Origin: Paenibacillus caui
GTDB taxonomy: Bacteria; Bacillota; Bacilli; Paenibacillales; Paenibacillaceae
Length of the DNA: 64,000 nt
Reading direction: 5' to 3'
NCBI RefSeq assembly: GCF_019904135.1
Contig: NZ_JAIOGQ010000001.1
Coordinates: forward strand, 124,001-188,000
The translations under genes and the position numbers were made by a program. The notes below the pieces were generated by a model that made no database searches, was not told the DNA's origin, and saw only the letters and a list, made by a program, of their open reading frames with translations. This document shows positions 8,426 through 16,387 of this stretch, piece by piece (position 1 is the stretch's first letter; each line of letters begins with the position of its first letter).

Positions 8426-9717
8426 CCTTTATCCCTTAAAAAATAATCTGCGATTCGCTGCGCCGGCACTCTGGCTTCCCGCTTCAGCGCCTCGATCTGG
8501 CCGCTGTGCTGGCGCAGCCATTCCCCGGGGTTGCCGAGATGGTGCAGCGCCTGCGCGGCGAGCGTCTTCGGATCAAGATGATCACTCGTTCCGACCGGCA
8601 CGGTGCCGAGCCGTGCCAGAAAGTGATCGATCTTCGGATCGTAAGACACGCCCAGCAGGGGCACGCTTCTCGAGGCAGCGTAGATGAGGCTGTGCAGCCT
8701 CATGCCGATCAGCAGCGAGCAGGCATCCACTTCCCGCAGCATGTGCTGCGGATTGTCGGTTGCCGGCGCAATGCTGATCTTGCTGCCCGTTCCTGCCAGG
8801 TCGCCGATCCGTTCCATGCAGAAGCGGGACGCTTCTTCATCGGACGGAAGATGAAACGGCAGGAACCGCAGGTGCACGGGCCGCTGCCGGGCCAGGTCCG
8901 CAAGGCCCGCAGCCAGGGCCGCCAGCTCGGTCCGCTCGCTGTTCCAGAAGCGGACCGAGACGCCCACAACCGGCGCCCCGTCTGCAGCCGAAACGGCAAG
9001 CGTTTCTGCTGCAGCTGAAACAGCTGCTTCATCCGAGACGGCAGGCGTTTCTGCAGCCGGATCGGCTGCTGCGTTCGAAGCACCTGCTCCGGCGAACGAT
9101 CCGGCATCCGCCCCCGGGTTCGCCGTTTCGGATGCAGGCGCATCCGCTTCAAGGTCATTTTGCCGATCATTTTCTTCGGGCAGCTTCATCCCCATCACCG
9201 GATCCGGCACGACCTCGATGTTCTCCATGCGCAGTCTCATGGAGCGGAGAAGCTCAGCGGATTCCATGTCCCGTACCGAAATATAGCGGCATTTCCGGAA
9301 TACGGATGCAATGAGCCGCCGGTACGGCTTCCGGTTTACCGGTCCAACGCCCTGCGCATAAACAAAGGTAGGCTTGCCCATCCACTGGGCCAGCTTGATA
9401 ATACCCAAATAGTAAGGGACTGAAGCAGGGCCGGTCGCATCCTGAAGAAGGCTTCCTCCTCCGCTGATCAAACCATCGCTGCCATGAATAGCTTTCCAGA
9501 CTTCCGCGAATTTCATCCTTGGCACCGCCCGAACCCCATACATGTGGGAAGTCCAATCCGGATCGGAGGACAAAACCACCGGTTCAAAGGCAATGCCCGA
9601 TCTCTGCCCCTCTTCCTCAAGAGCGGTCAAAATCGAACGCAGCACCGCTTCATCTCCGCTGTTGCGGAAGCCGTAATACCCGGATAATACTATTGTTCGC
9701 GTAACAGATGCGACCAT
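8422..9717 (-). CDS. csaB: Polysaccharide pyruvyl transferase with Ala-rich linker
   Basis: CsaB adds a pyruvate ketal from phosphoenolpyruvate to the ManNAc of the secondary wall polymer, creating the SLH-domain receptor. Family motifs are SGYYGFRNSGDEAVL at the N-terminus, ISGGGSLLQD, YAQGVGPV and the C-terminal IGMRLHSLIYAA with SYDPKI. I place the start at 9717 (ATG behind GAAAGGTG, overlapping the previous gene by 28 bases); an ATG at 9747 lacks a ribosome site. At about 431 residues it is longer than typical CsaB because residues 180-248 are an Ala/Glu/Ser-rich insert containing two copies of a 15-residue unit (AAETPAVS..., AAETLAVS...). The insert joins the two sugar-transferase-like halves. 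Confidence 0.93.
   Translation of the reverse strand: MVASVTRTIVLSGYYGFRNSGDEAVLRSILTALEEEGQRSGIAFEPVVLSSDPDWTSHMYGVRAVPRMKFAEVWKAIHGSDGLISGGGSLLQDATGPASVPYYLGIIKLAQWMGKPTFVYAQGVGPVNRKPYRRLIASVFRKCRYISVRDMESAELLRSMRLRMENIEVVPDPVMGMKLPEENDRQNDLEADAPASETANPGADAGSFAGAGASNAAADPAAETPAVSDEAAVSAAAETLAVSAADGAPVVGVSVRFWNSERTELAALAAGLADLARQRPVHLRFLPFHLPSDEEASRFCMERIGDLAGTGSKISIAPATDNPQHMLREVDACSLLIGMRLHSLIYAASRSVPLLGVSYDPKIDHFLARLGTVPVGTSDHLDPKTLAAQALHHLGNPGEWLRQHSGQIEALKREARVPAQRIADYFLRDKG
8985..9080 (-). repeat. 45-base in-frame tandem repeat inside csaB
   Basis: GACGGCA(A/G)GCGTTTCTGC occurs twice, with repeat starts at 8990 and 9035, exactly 45 bases (15 codons) apart. The copies encode AAET-x-AVS units in the interdomain linker. 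The in-frame period suggests slippage or unequal crossing-over tolerated by a flexible linker. Confidence 0.7.
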
Positions 9718-11708
9718 TTCATCCAGCACCTTTCGATAATCTGCCATATTCCGATGGCGATCAGCCCGAATACCAGACCGAACCCGAGTCCCAAAAGTCC
9801 CCGGATCAAGGAAATAAAGGCCGGTGAATGGATATGGGCGAATGTATCGACCATCGACAATTGACCGATAACGGCAACAATCATGACATAAAGGATTTTA
9901 GGAAACCGCAGGGCCGCGAATACGCCGACAATGAACAGCGGATGTGCGAACAAAAATTCCTTGTTGCGCGGACGAACGCCGATCGTATTTTCCAGAAACG
10001 CACGGAAGGCTGCTTCTCCGGGAAGCAGGCTGCCAGCGTTGCCTGTGCGTGACAAGTAATAATAACCTGCACCGGCGATCACGATTCCGATGACGGCCCA
10101 CAATAGCGTAATCGGCATGCGGAGCCATCTGCGAAGCTCGGCAAGCACCGACTCTCCCTGGTACAGGAACACATAAACAGCAACCAGCAGCATCGGCGCA
10201 AAATGTAAAAGGCTGACGCCCCGGAACTGATTCAGTACCAGGCTGTAGGTAATATTGTTAAGCAGAGCAATCACAAATGGAACGGCGCTCAAGCTGATTA
10301 ATGATGTTTTTACAAAAAGGACAATACTGTGCAAAAGCCGGCGCGAAGCGCTCATCCCGGCGTGAACCTCATGCAGCTCCTTGACTTTCCGAATCGCGAG
10401 AAGAGTTGCCACGGACGGACCGCTGATGGCCGCGGCCAAAGCGAGAAGCTGTTCCAGCATGACCGGTCTCAGTACATACAATCCTGCTGAGCCCGCAAGT
10501 CCGATCAGGAGCGCTGCCAGCGCAAAACCTGGGATGAAATAGGAGATCAGCAGAGCCGTAAACGCCACAGCTCCCAGAACTACAAACAATTTAGCCGCTT
10601 TTTCCCAGGAATGATCTACGATCTGGAAAGCTTCGGCGGTTCCCAGCTTGTATCCGGCATCCTCGATACGGCTGATGGCGTTACCTGGTTCCTGAAGCGT
10701 ATGAACCAGATTGTCGATCGGATCGGCAACCATCGCTTTGGCCGGATTACGGGAAGGCGCAGCATTCAAGTAGATGATGCGGATTTTGCGGTCCTTGACC
10801 GCAAGCGCTATGCGGTCGGCCAGCGTCTGCTGATCATCGCTTGCGTCAACATCGCTGATGGAATGAAGGCGAACCACATTGTAATCGAGCAGATAGGCAA
10901 GCTTGGCAAAGCCCTGCTGCTGTTTCTTCAAGCCTTCGATAACCGCGATGCCGATGCCCCTCTTGTTCAAAGAATCCGCAAACGCCTGAAGACTGTGCTT
11001 CTCTGCATTGTCGGCAAACCCTTTGACCGCATCCCCGTCAAACAAAATACGCGGCACTCCGTACTTGACAAACAGATCCAACTGCTTGTCCACGGATTCC
11101 TGATCATAAGGCCCGTTGTCGGTCATGCGCGGCAAAATCGTAAATCCTTTGTCATGAATCATCTCCATGGCAAGCGGATCCATCGCAAGCGGCTTCATGC
11201 CGGCATCTTCCGGCGACGTTCTCAGGTAGAGGCCCGGAAGCCCGTTAATGCTCCATGGCGTCACTTCAATATCAAAGCGGCTGAACGTCTCCCTGATGAT
11301 CGGTTCATACACGCTTGCATTGTCCTCTGAAGTAAATGCAATATAGGTTCCATTATCCTGTGAAGATGTGGCCGTTTTATTCATATTGGCAATATCCTGC
11401 GACGTATAAATCATAATTCGGCGAGCTTTCTTCAGCTCATCGAGGCTGCTCTCAAATACGGCAATCGTATTGACACCCGCATTCTTCAGCCGATCCAGCT
11501 GTTCGGACATAAACGTTTCGGGATTTGCCTGATAGGAAGCAATATCAAGCAGACTGCGATAGCTAAACACAATTTGAACCTGTTTCGCGGAGCTTTCCGT
11601 CTGAACCCGTTCGTAAATGACAGGTAAAGAAGCCACCAGCCCGATCACGACCAAAATCCACAGCCATTTGCGGGTGGTGTTATTCCACTTTTTCCATGTT
11701 GAATACAC
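9690..11708 (-). CDS. DUF5693 family multi-pass membrane protein
   Basis: 672 residues. One membrane helix near 15-31 is followed by a large extracytoplasmic domain (about 32-365, with an alternating beta/alpha pattern), then a C-terminal half with many hydrophobic helices (about 370-660). The family is, to my knowledge, functionally uncharacterised. It sits between pgcA and csaB and overlaps csaB by about 28 bases. In Bacillus anthracis the gene next to csaB is csaA, a multi-pass membrane protein; this protein occupies the same place, so a role in exporting, polymerising or displaying the polymer is a reasonable inference, not shown by the sequence. Confidence 0.8.
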   Translation of the reverse strand: MYSTWKKWNNTTRKWLWILVVIGLVASLPVIYERVQTESSAKQVQIVFSYRSLLDIASYQANPETFMSEQLDRLKNAGVNTIAVFESSLDELKKARRIMIYTSQDIANMNKTATSSQDNGTYIAFTSEDNASVYEPIIRETFSRFDIEVTPWSINGLPGLYLRTSPEDAGMKPLAMDPLAMEMIHDKGFTILPRMTDNGPYDQESVDKQLDLFVKYGVPRILFDGDAVKGFADNAEKHSLQAFADSLNKRGIGIAVIEGLKKQQQGFAKLAYLLDYNVVRLHSISDVDASDDQQTLADRIALAVKDRKIRIIYLNAAPSRNPAKAMVADPIDNLVHTLQEPGNAISRIEDAGYKLGTAEAFQIVDHSWEKAAKLFVVLGAVAFTALLISYFIPGFALAALLIGLAGSAGLYVLRPVMLEQLLALAAAISGPSVATLLAIRKVKELHEVHAGMSASRRLLHSIVLFVKTSLISLSAVPFVIALLNNITYSLVLNQFRGVSLLHFAPMLLVAVYVFLYQGESVLAELRRWLRMPITLLWAVIGIVIAGAGYYYLSRTGNAGSLLPGEAAFRAFLENTIGVRPRNKEFLFAHPLFIVGVFAALRFPKILYVMIVAVIGQLSMVDTFAHIHSPAFISLIRGLLGLGFGLVFGLIAIGIWQIIERCWMKWSHLLREQ

Positions 11709-11729
11709 GAATGGACCTCCTCATAATAA

Positions 11730-11770
11730 CTGCGGGACAAGTCCCGCACCACGGGCTAAGAGTTAGCCCG
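11730..11770 (-). other. Two tandem perfect hairpins between pgcA and the DUF5693 gene
   Basis: TGCGGGAC-AA-GTCCCGCA (11730-11747) and CGGGCTAA-GAG-TTAGCCCG (11752-11770) are each perfect 8-bp stems, and the second overlaps the pgcA stop codon. Neither has a U-run, so they are better explained as mRNA processing or stability elements than as a terminator. Confidence 0.6.
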
Positions 11771-13477
11771 GGACAGAACTTGTTCCTGCAATGACGCAAG
11801 GCGCGCTTTGGCGTCGTCGTCAGATGAACCTTTTACGGCAAAATAGAACTTGATCTTCGGTTCCGTGCCCGACGGACGGAGGCAGAACCAGGAGCCGTCA
11901 TCAAGCAGAAATTTAAGGACATTCTCTTTAGGCAGACCGTCCAGACCGAGAGAATAATCAAGAACCTCTGTTACAGTGAAGCCGTTGATCGAGTCCGGCG
12001 GACTCACCCGCCACGATGTCATCAATGCGCCGATCTTGGCGACGCCGTCTTTGCCTTTCATGGTGATGGAAGACAACGCCTCACGGTAATAGCCGAACTC
12101 ACGGTAAATGTCCTCAAGCACATCCATCAGCGTTTTGCCCTGCTGCTTGTAATATGCCGCGGCTTCGGAAATCAATGAAGCGGCAACGACCGCATCTTTA
12201 TCGCGCGCATAATTGCCTGCCAGATAACCGTAGCTTTCCTCGTAACCAAAAACGTAAGTATAAGAGCCCGATTTCTCGAATTCGTTCATTTTCTCGCCGA
12301 TATATTTGAAGCCTGTGAGCGTATTGAACACGGTAAGCCCGTAATGGCGGGCAATCTCCGCCCCAAGCTCGCTGGTCACGATCGTTTTGACAACCGCCCC
12401 GTTTTCAGGCAGCTTTCCCTTCTCCTTCAGTTGACTGAGCATGTAGTACATGAGAATGGCCCCGGACTGGTTGCCTGTCAGAATTTCATACTCACCGCTT
12501 TTGGTTCTGACAACGGCGCCCATCCGGTCTGCATCCGGATCGGTTCCGATCAGAATATCAGCGCAGGTCTTGCGCCCCAGTTCAATCGCCATCTTGAAGG
12601 CTTCGCGCTCTTCCGGATTCGGCGATTTGACGGTTGAAAATTCCGCATCCGGCTGTTCCTGCTCGGGAACAATATGCACCTGCGAGAATCCAAGCTTATC
12701 AAGGACACGGCGGACAGGACCATTACCTGTCCCGTGGAGAGGCGTGTAGACAATCACGACGTCTTTGCCTGCACCGCTGCGCAGCAGTTCAGGATTTACG
12801 CTGACAGAGGCCACAGTACCCGCAAAAGCTTCATCTTCGGCTTCATCCAGCCAAACCAGCAGACCTTTCGCTTCAGCCTCTTCCCGGGTCAACCGCTTTA
12901 CTTGGGCGAAAGACTCCACCTGGCGGATGTGTGCGATAACCTGTTCGGCTTCATGAGGAACGAGCTGTCCGCCTGATGCATTGTACACTTTATAGCCATT
13001 GTACTCCGGCGGGTTGTGGCTCGCCGTGATGACGATGCCGCCGTCCGCATGCAAGCGGCGCACTGTGAAAGAAAGCTGAGGCGTCGGGCGAAGGGATCTA
13101 AACAGCTTGGCTGCAATCCCGTTGCCGGCCAGAACAAGCGCAGCCTCGAGCGCAAACTCGGGCGAGAAATGCCGGGAATCGTGAGCAATGACTACGGATG
13201 GAACGGAGTCCGATGTTTTTGCGGTAGCAAGGAGATAAGCGGCAAAGCCTTGGGTAGCCCTTCCTACGGTATACCGGTTCATTCGGTTGCTGCCCGCCCC
13301 GATCACGCCGCGGAGGCCCCCGGTGCCGAATTCCAAATCCTTGTAGAAACGGTCTTCCAGTTCTGCCGGATTGTTCTCCAGAGAGCGAAGCTCACGCTTG
13401 GTCTCCTCGTCAATATGCACATCCTGAAGCCAGCTTTCTACCTTGTCCTGCACAGTCATCACATAATCGCTCATCAA
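11756..13477 (-). CDS. pgcA: Phospho-sugar mutase (alpha-phosphoglucomutase type)
   Basis: 573 residues, the length of the Bacillus PgcA/ManB-type alpha-D-phosphohexomutases. It interconverts glucose-6-P and glucose-1-P (possibly mannose phosphates), feeding nucleotide-sugar synthesis for wall polymer. The phosphoserine loop TASHNPPEYNGYK, the Mg-binding DPDADR loop, the sugar-binding GYEESYG and the phosphate-binding RPSGTEPKIKFY are all present. It is the first gene of the surface-polymer operon, 47 bases before the DUF5693 gene, with fabZ 69 bases upstream on the same strand. Substrate preference cannot be read from sequence. Confidence 0.93.
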   Translation of the reverse strand: MMSDYVMTVQDKVESWLQDVHIDEETKRELRSLENNPAELEDRFYKDLEFGTGGLRGVIGAGSNRMNRYTVGRATQGFAAYLLATAKTSDSVPSVVIAHDSRHFSPEFALEAALVLAGNGIAAKLFRSLRPTPQLSFTVRRLHADGGIVITASHNPPEYNGYKVYNASGGQLVPHEAEQVIAHIRQVESFAQVKRLTREEAEAKGLLVWLDEAEDEAFAGTVASVSVNPELLRSGAGKDVVIVYTPLHGTGNGPVRRVLDKLGFSQVHIVPEQEQPDAEFSTVKSPNPEEREAFKMAIELGRKTCADILIGTDPDADRMGAVVRTKSGEYEILTGNQSGAILMYYMLSQLKEKGKLPENGAVVKTIVTSELGAEIARHYGLTVFNTLTGFKYIGEKMNEFEKSGSYTYVFGYEESYGYLAGNYARDKDAVVAASLISEAAAYYKQQGKTLMDVLEDIYREFGYYREALSSITMKGKDGVAKIGALMTSWRVSPPDSINGFTVTEVLDYSLGLDGLPKENVLKFLLDDGSWFCLRPSGTEPKIKFYFAVKGSSDDDAKARLASLQEQVLSRANS

Positions 13478-13546
13478 TTACTCCTCCTATACTTAAGCGG
13501 AATAGTTAGGTTCACGCTAACTTTCTTTTATGGTAATACCCATTTT

Positions 13547-13969
13547 CTAGGATAAAGCAAACATGATTTCGCCTTCAGCGACTATTTTATCATCCACTTT
13601 GGCTACGGCCTTGCCTTTGCCGATCGATCCCTTCAGCCGGGTAATTTCAACTTCCAGACGAAGCGTATCCCCCGGAACAACCTGGCCGCGGAAACGGAAG
13701 CCGTCGAGGCCCGCCAGAAAACCGATCTTGCCCCGATTCTCCTCAAGCTTCAGCATCGCTGCTGCGCCTACCTGGGCCAGCGCCTCGGTAATGAGCACAC
13801 CTGGCATAACAGGGTACTCCGGAAAGTGCCCGACAAAATAAGGCTCATTAATGGAAACATTTTTAATCCCGACAGCCCGCTTGCCCGGTTTCATTTCGAG
13901 AATCCGGTCCACCAGCAAAAATGGAGGGCGGTGCGGTATAATTTCCTGAATTTCACGAACATCCATCAT
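13547..13969 (-). CDS. fabZ: 3-hydroxyacyl-ACP dehydratase
   Basis: 140 residues, the normal FabZ length. It dehydrates 3-hydroxyacyl-ACP to trans-2-enoyl-ACP in fatty-acid elongation. The hot-dog fold signature is complete: [13 protein letters not shown], catalytic His in [13 protein letters not shown] and catalytic Glu in ITEALAQ. In Bacillus subtilis fabZ also follows the mbl-flhO-flhP genes, so the position is conserved. It has its own leader after two terminator-like hairpins. Confidence 0.96.
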   Translation of the reverse strand: MMDVREIQEIIPHRPPFLLVDRILEMKPGKRAVGIKNVSINEPYFVGHFPEYPVMPGVLITEALAQVGAAAMLKLEENRGKIGFLAGLDGFRFRGQVVPGDTLRLEVEITRLKGSIGKGKAVAKVDDKIVAEGEIMFALS

Positions 13970-14070
13970 CGTTTCAATGTTACCCCTTTCAATTAGGCGG
14001 CCCGTATAAAACTCGAAAATTGGGCCATACTGTAATTATCCTTCGTCCCTGCAGAGGCGAAGGTTAAGAT

Positions 14071-14130
14071 AAGGGGCTTTTCCTTAAATCGGTACATATG
14101 TGCTGTGCCGAATAAGGATAAAGCCCTTTT
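14071..14130. terminator. Long stem-loop upstream of fabZ
   Basis: AAGGGGCTTTTCCTTA (14071-14086) pairs with TAAGGATAAAGCCCTT (14113-14128) with one or two mismatches and is flanked by TTTT. It lies between the epuA-like gene and fabZ and probably acts as a second terminator, or as a leader hairpin of fabZ. The short frames here overlap these hairpins and are not called. Confidence 0.55.
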
Positions 14131-14248
14131 GAATTGCCGTACGCGGGCTCTTGAACATTCCCACACCATTATAGCATTTTCCGCGCAGAAAAAGGAAACC
14201 TCCATGGTGTACCACCCGGCCTAATGCTTTAGCGGGGGGCAAAGCGCG

Positions 14249-14290
14249 AAAAAACCTCCGATCGCCAGCGCCGGGCCGGCAAACGGAGGT
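14249..14290 (-). terminator. Terminator of the mbl-flhO-flhP-epuA unit
   Basis: ACCTCCG and CGGAGGT enclose a GC-rich inner stem (GCCGGCCCGGC region); the minus strand then reads TTTTTT. It follows the stop at 14340 by about 50 bases. Confidence 0.85.
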
Positions 14291-14339
14291 CATGGTTTCA
14301 AAATTTCATTAATGAAGATAAAGCTGCAAACTGCCAATC

Positions 14340-14612
14340 CTATGGAGCAAATACCAGATCATAAACATGACGCCAGGTACTCCACTCCAAAACCTCGGTC
14401 CAGGATTGCTTGCCGAGCACGACATAGCCGAAGACCATCCCGCCAAAACCGGCAGCAAACAGAAAAAGAATGACAAGCAGCGTGATGATCAGACTGCGTA
14501 GTCTGCGACGCGGCCTCCGCGTTTTGTTCACGCTCTTGCTCTTATCCTGAACCCGCGACCGCCGCGGTCTTTCCGGTCTTTCTTCCTCCCCGGCCGTCGT
14601 TCGTTCCGTCAT
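14340..14612 (-). CDS. EpuA-like small membrane protein (annotated as RNA polymerase subunit beta family)
   Basis: 90 residues: a very basic, Arg-rich N-terminal tail (about 1-40), one strong transmembrane helix (about 42-66, SLIITLLVILFLFAAGFGGM), and a short external tail. This matches the EpuA family (DUF type), often misleadingly annotated 'DNA-directed RNA polymerase subunit beta'. It follows flhP by 11 bases and is the last gene of the mbl cluster, a position it occupies in many Paenibacillus. Function is not established; a topology of basic inside, short outside is all that can be read. Confidence 0.75.
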   Translation of the reverse strand: MTERTTAGEEERPERPRRSRVQDKSKSVNKTRRPRRRLRSLIITLLVILFLFAAGFGGMVFGYVVLGKQSWTEVLEWSTWRHVYDLVFAP

Positions 14613-14623
14613 TTCAGCACCAC

Positions 14624-15457
14624 CTATCCACGCAAATGATTCGCCATGTTCATCATGGCCTCGCTGGATGTCAGAGCGCGTGCCGTGAGCTGATATGCGC
14701 GTTGTATCTGCATCATGTCCGTCATTTCCTGCGTAAGATCAACATTCGATTGCTCCAAGGCGCCTTGTCTGACCGAAACGGACTCCAGTCTAGGGTCGGC
14801 CTCCGCCATCGTAGCCAGCGATTCCAGGACATCCGGTTCGTTCGCGCCAGGTGTGATCGTGAACAGATTGTCGTCCTTCTGATCGAGACCCTCGGCCCGC
14901 TGGATATAGTCAAGCTTGATCCGCCCTGCGTCAGAGGTAACAGAACCGTTTACGGCAGTAATAAAGCCCGCCCGGTCGATTTGCAGTTTGGAACCTGCCG
15001 GAACCTTGATAGGAGTTCCATCCGTGTTCAGTACATAGTATCCCTGGCTTGTTGTCAAATAGGCCTGCTCGGGGTCAGCGGGATCCGGATGAACCTGAAA
15101 ATCCCCTTCTCTGACCCAGGCTTTCTGCCCACCAGCTTCTACCGCAAACAAGGCATTGCCTTGAATCGCCAAATCGGTCGGCACTCCGGTATCCTGAATC
15201 GTTCCCTGCACAAAATTCAGCGAAACCGGAGTCAGCCTTGAACCGAAGCCGAGATTAAATCCCGAAGGCATTGAACGGCCCGGCAATTTCATTTCGGCGG
15301 CCTGTTCCTGCACACGGGTCAATGTATCTTCAAAGGAAGCTTCCTTGCGCTTGTAACCGACGGTATTCACGTTGGCCACATTGTCAGCAAGCAAATCCAG
15401 CCGTTTCTGGATACTGTTCAAAGCAACCATGGAACTTATCATCGAATTGTTCATCAT
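14624..15457 (-). CDS. flhP: Flagellar basal-body rod-like protein FlhP
   Basis: 277 residues of the FlgG/FlhO/FlhP family. The N-terminal flagellar rod motif (about 10-40, LDLLADNVANVNTVGYKR) and the C-terminal coiled segment (NVDLTQEMTDMMQIQRAYQ) that pair in the rod helix are both clear. It forms part of the distal rod linking basal body and hook. It is nine bases downstream of flhO, and the two follow mbl, as in Bacillus subtilis. The frame shows no damage. Confidence 0.92.
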   Translation of the reverse strand: MMNNSMISSMVALNSIQKRLDLLADNVANVNTVGYKRKEASFEDTLTRVQEQAAEMKLPGRSMPSGFNLGFGSRLTPVSLNFVQGTIQDTGVPTDLAIQGNALFAVEAGGQKAWVREGDFQVHPDPADPEQAYLTTSQGYYVLNTDGTPIKVPAGSKLQIDRAGFITAVNGSVTSDAGRIKLDYIQRAEGLDQKDDNLFTITPGANEPDVLESLATMAEADPRLESVSVRQGALEQSNVDLTQEMTDMMQIQRAYQLTARALTSSEAMMNMANHLRG

Positions 15458-15465
15458 AACACCTC

Positions 15466-16344
15466 CTATACGCGGCCTATGTCGTTGACAGCCTTGTCCA
15501 GACTTCGATCGTAATATTGAATGATCTGCTGATTGGCTTCATAAGCGCGCTGCGCAGCCATTAAATCGACCATGGACTGGGCCGTATCGACGTTTGATCC
15601 TTCGATTGAGCCTTGACGGACCTGCAAAGCGTCACCGTTTTGCAGCAATCTGATCCCTGCAGCGGCTGCATCGGGCGCTTCAAAAACGCCGTGGCCGTCA
15701 CGCACCAGCTGATTCGGCTGGGTTGCCACGCTGATTCTCAGCTGCACCCCGCTTCTCGTTCCATCATCGTTTAGAATATACCCTTCTTCGTCCACTTTCA
15801 AACGGTCGACGGCTCCGTCAATCGTAACGGGATTCCCGTCCGCGCCAAGCACCTCATAGCCTTCGGCAGACAGCAGTTGGCCAGCTGCATTCACGTGAAA
15901 GCTTCCGTCACGGGTATACAGCTCCTTGCCCTGATCGTCCTGCACCGTGAAAAAAGCTTGCGGCCGGTACACAACGCTTCCGTCATCCTGCACCGATTTG
16001 CCTGAAGCATCAAATACGTAATTTTGCCCAGTAGCCGGATTCTGAAGGCCTAGCGAAGAAATCAGGGCAAAATCCGTGCTCTTGCCCGTTTCACGAAGAT
16101 CTCCCTGAGTGAACGAGGACAGGCTTTCCTCGGCGAACACGCCCGAATTCATTTTGCCGATCGGTCTAGACCCCGGCTGGTCTCCTCCTATGGCCGAGAT
16201 AAACAGTTCCGGAAATGAACGCGCAACACTGTTCACCTGCTTGTACCCCGTCGTATTGATATTGGAAATATTCTGGGTCACCGTATCGTGGATTCGCTGC
16301 TGTGTCACCATTCCGGCAGAAGCCGTATAAAGCCCTCTTAACAT
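15466..16344 (-). CDS. flhO: Flagellar basal-body rod-like protein FlhO
   Basis: Start chosen at 16344, because GGAGG lies seven bases before this ATG (MLRGLYTASAGM), the canonical N-terminus; the longer frame to 16362 lacks a site. About 292 residues. The N-terminal rod motif (TQNISNINTTGYKQ) and C-terminal partner (NVDTAQSMVDLMAAQRAYEANQ) define the FlgF/FlgG class. It is a structural rod component and is co-transcribed with mbl (44-base gap) and flhP. Confidence 0.92.
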   Translation of the reverse strand: MLRGLYTASAGMVTQQRIHDTVTQNISNINTTGYKQVNSVARSFPELFISAIGGDQPGSRPIGKMNSGVFAEESLSSFTQGDLRETGKSTDFALISSLGLQNPATGQNYVFDASGKSVQDDGSVVYRPQAFFTVQDDQGKELYTRDGSFHVNAAGQLLSAEGYEVLGADGNPVTIDGAVDRLKVDEEGYILNDDGTRSGVQLRISVATQPNQLVRDGHGVFEAPDAAAAGIRLLQNGDALQVRQGSIEGSNVDTAQSMVDLMAAQRAYEANQQIIQYYDRSLDKAVNDIGRV

Positions 16345-16387
16345 GGAAGAACCTCCGATCATTTAATGTTAATAAATATATCGGCAT

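Noticed and set aside
8985-9080. CRISPR-like or VNTR array in csaB
   Set aside because: Only two imperfect 45-base units without spacers, in frame within a coding sequence.
13993-14293. Two short overlapping minus-strand frames between the epuA-like gene and fabZ
   Set aside because: Both run through two terminator hairpins and have no ribosome site or homology.
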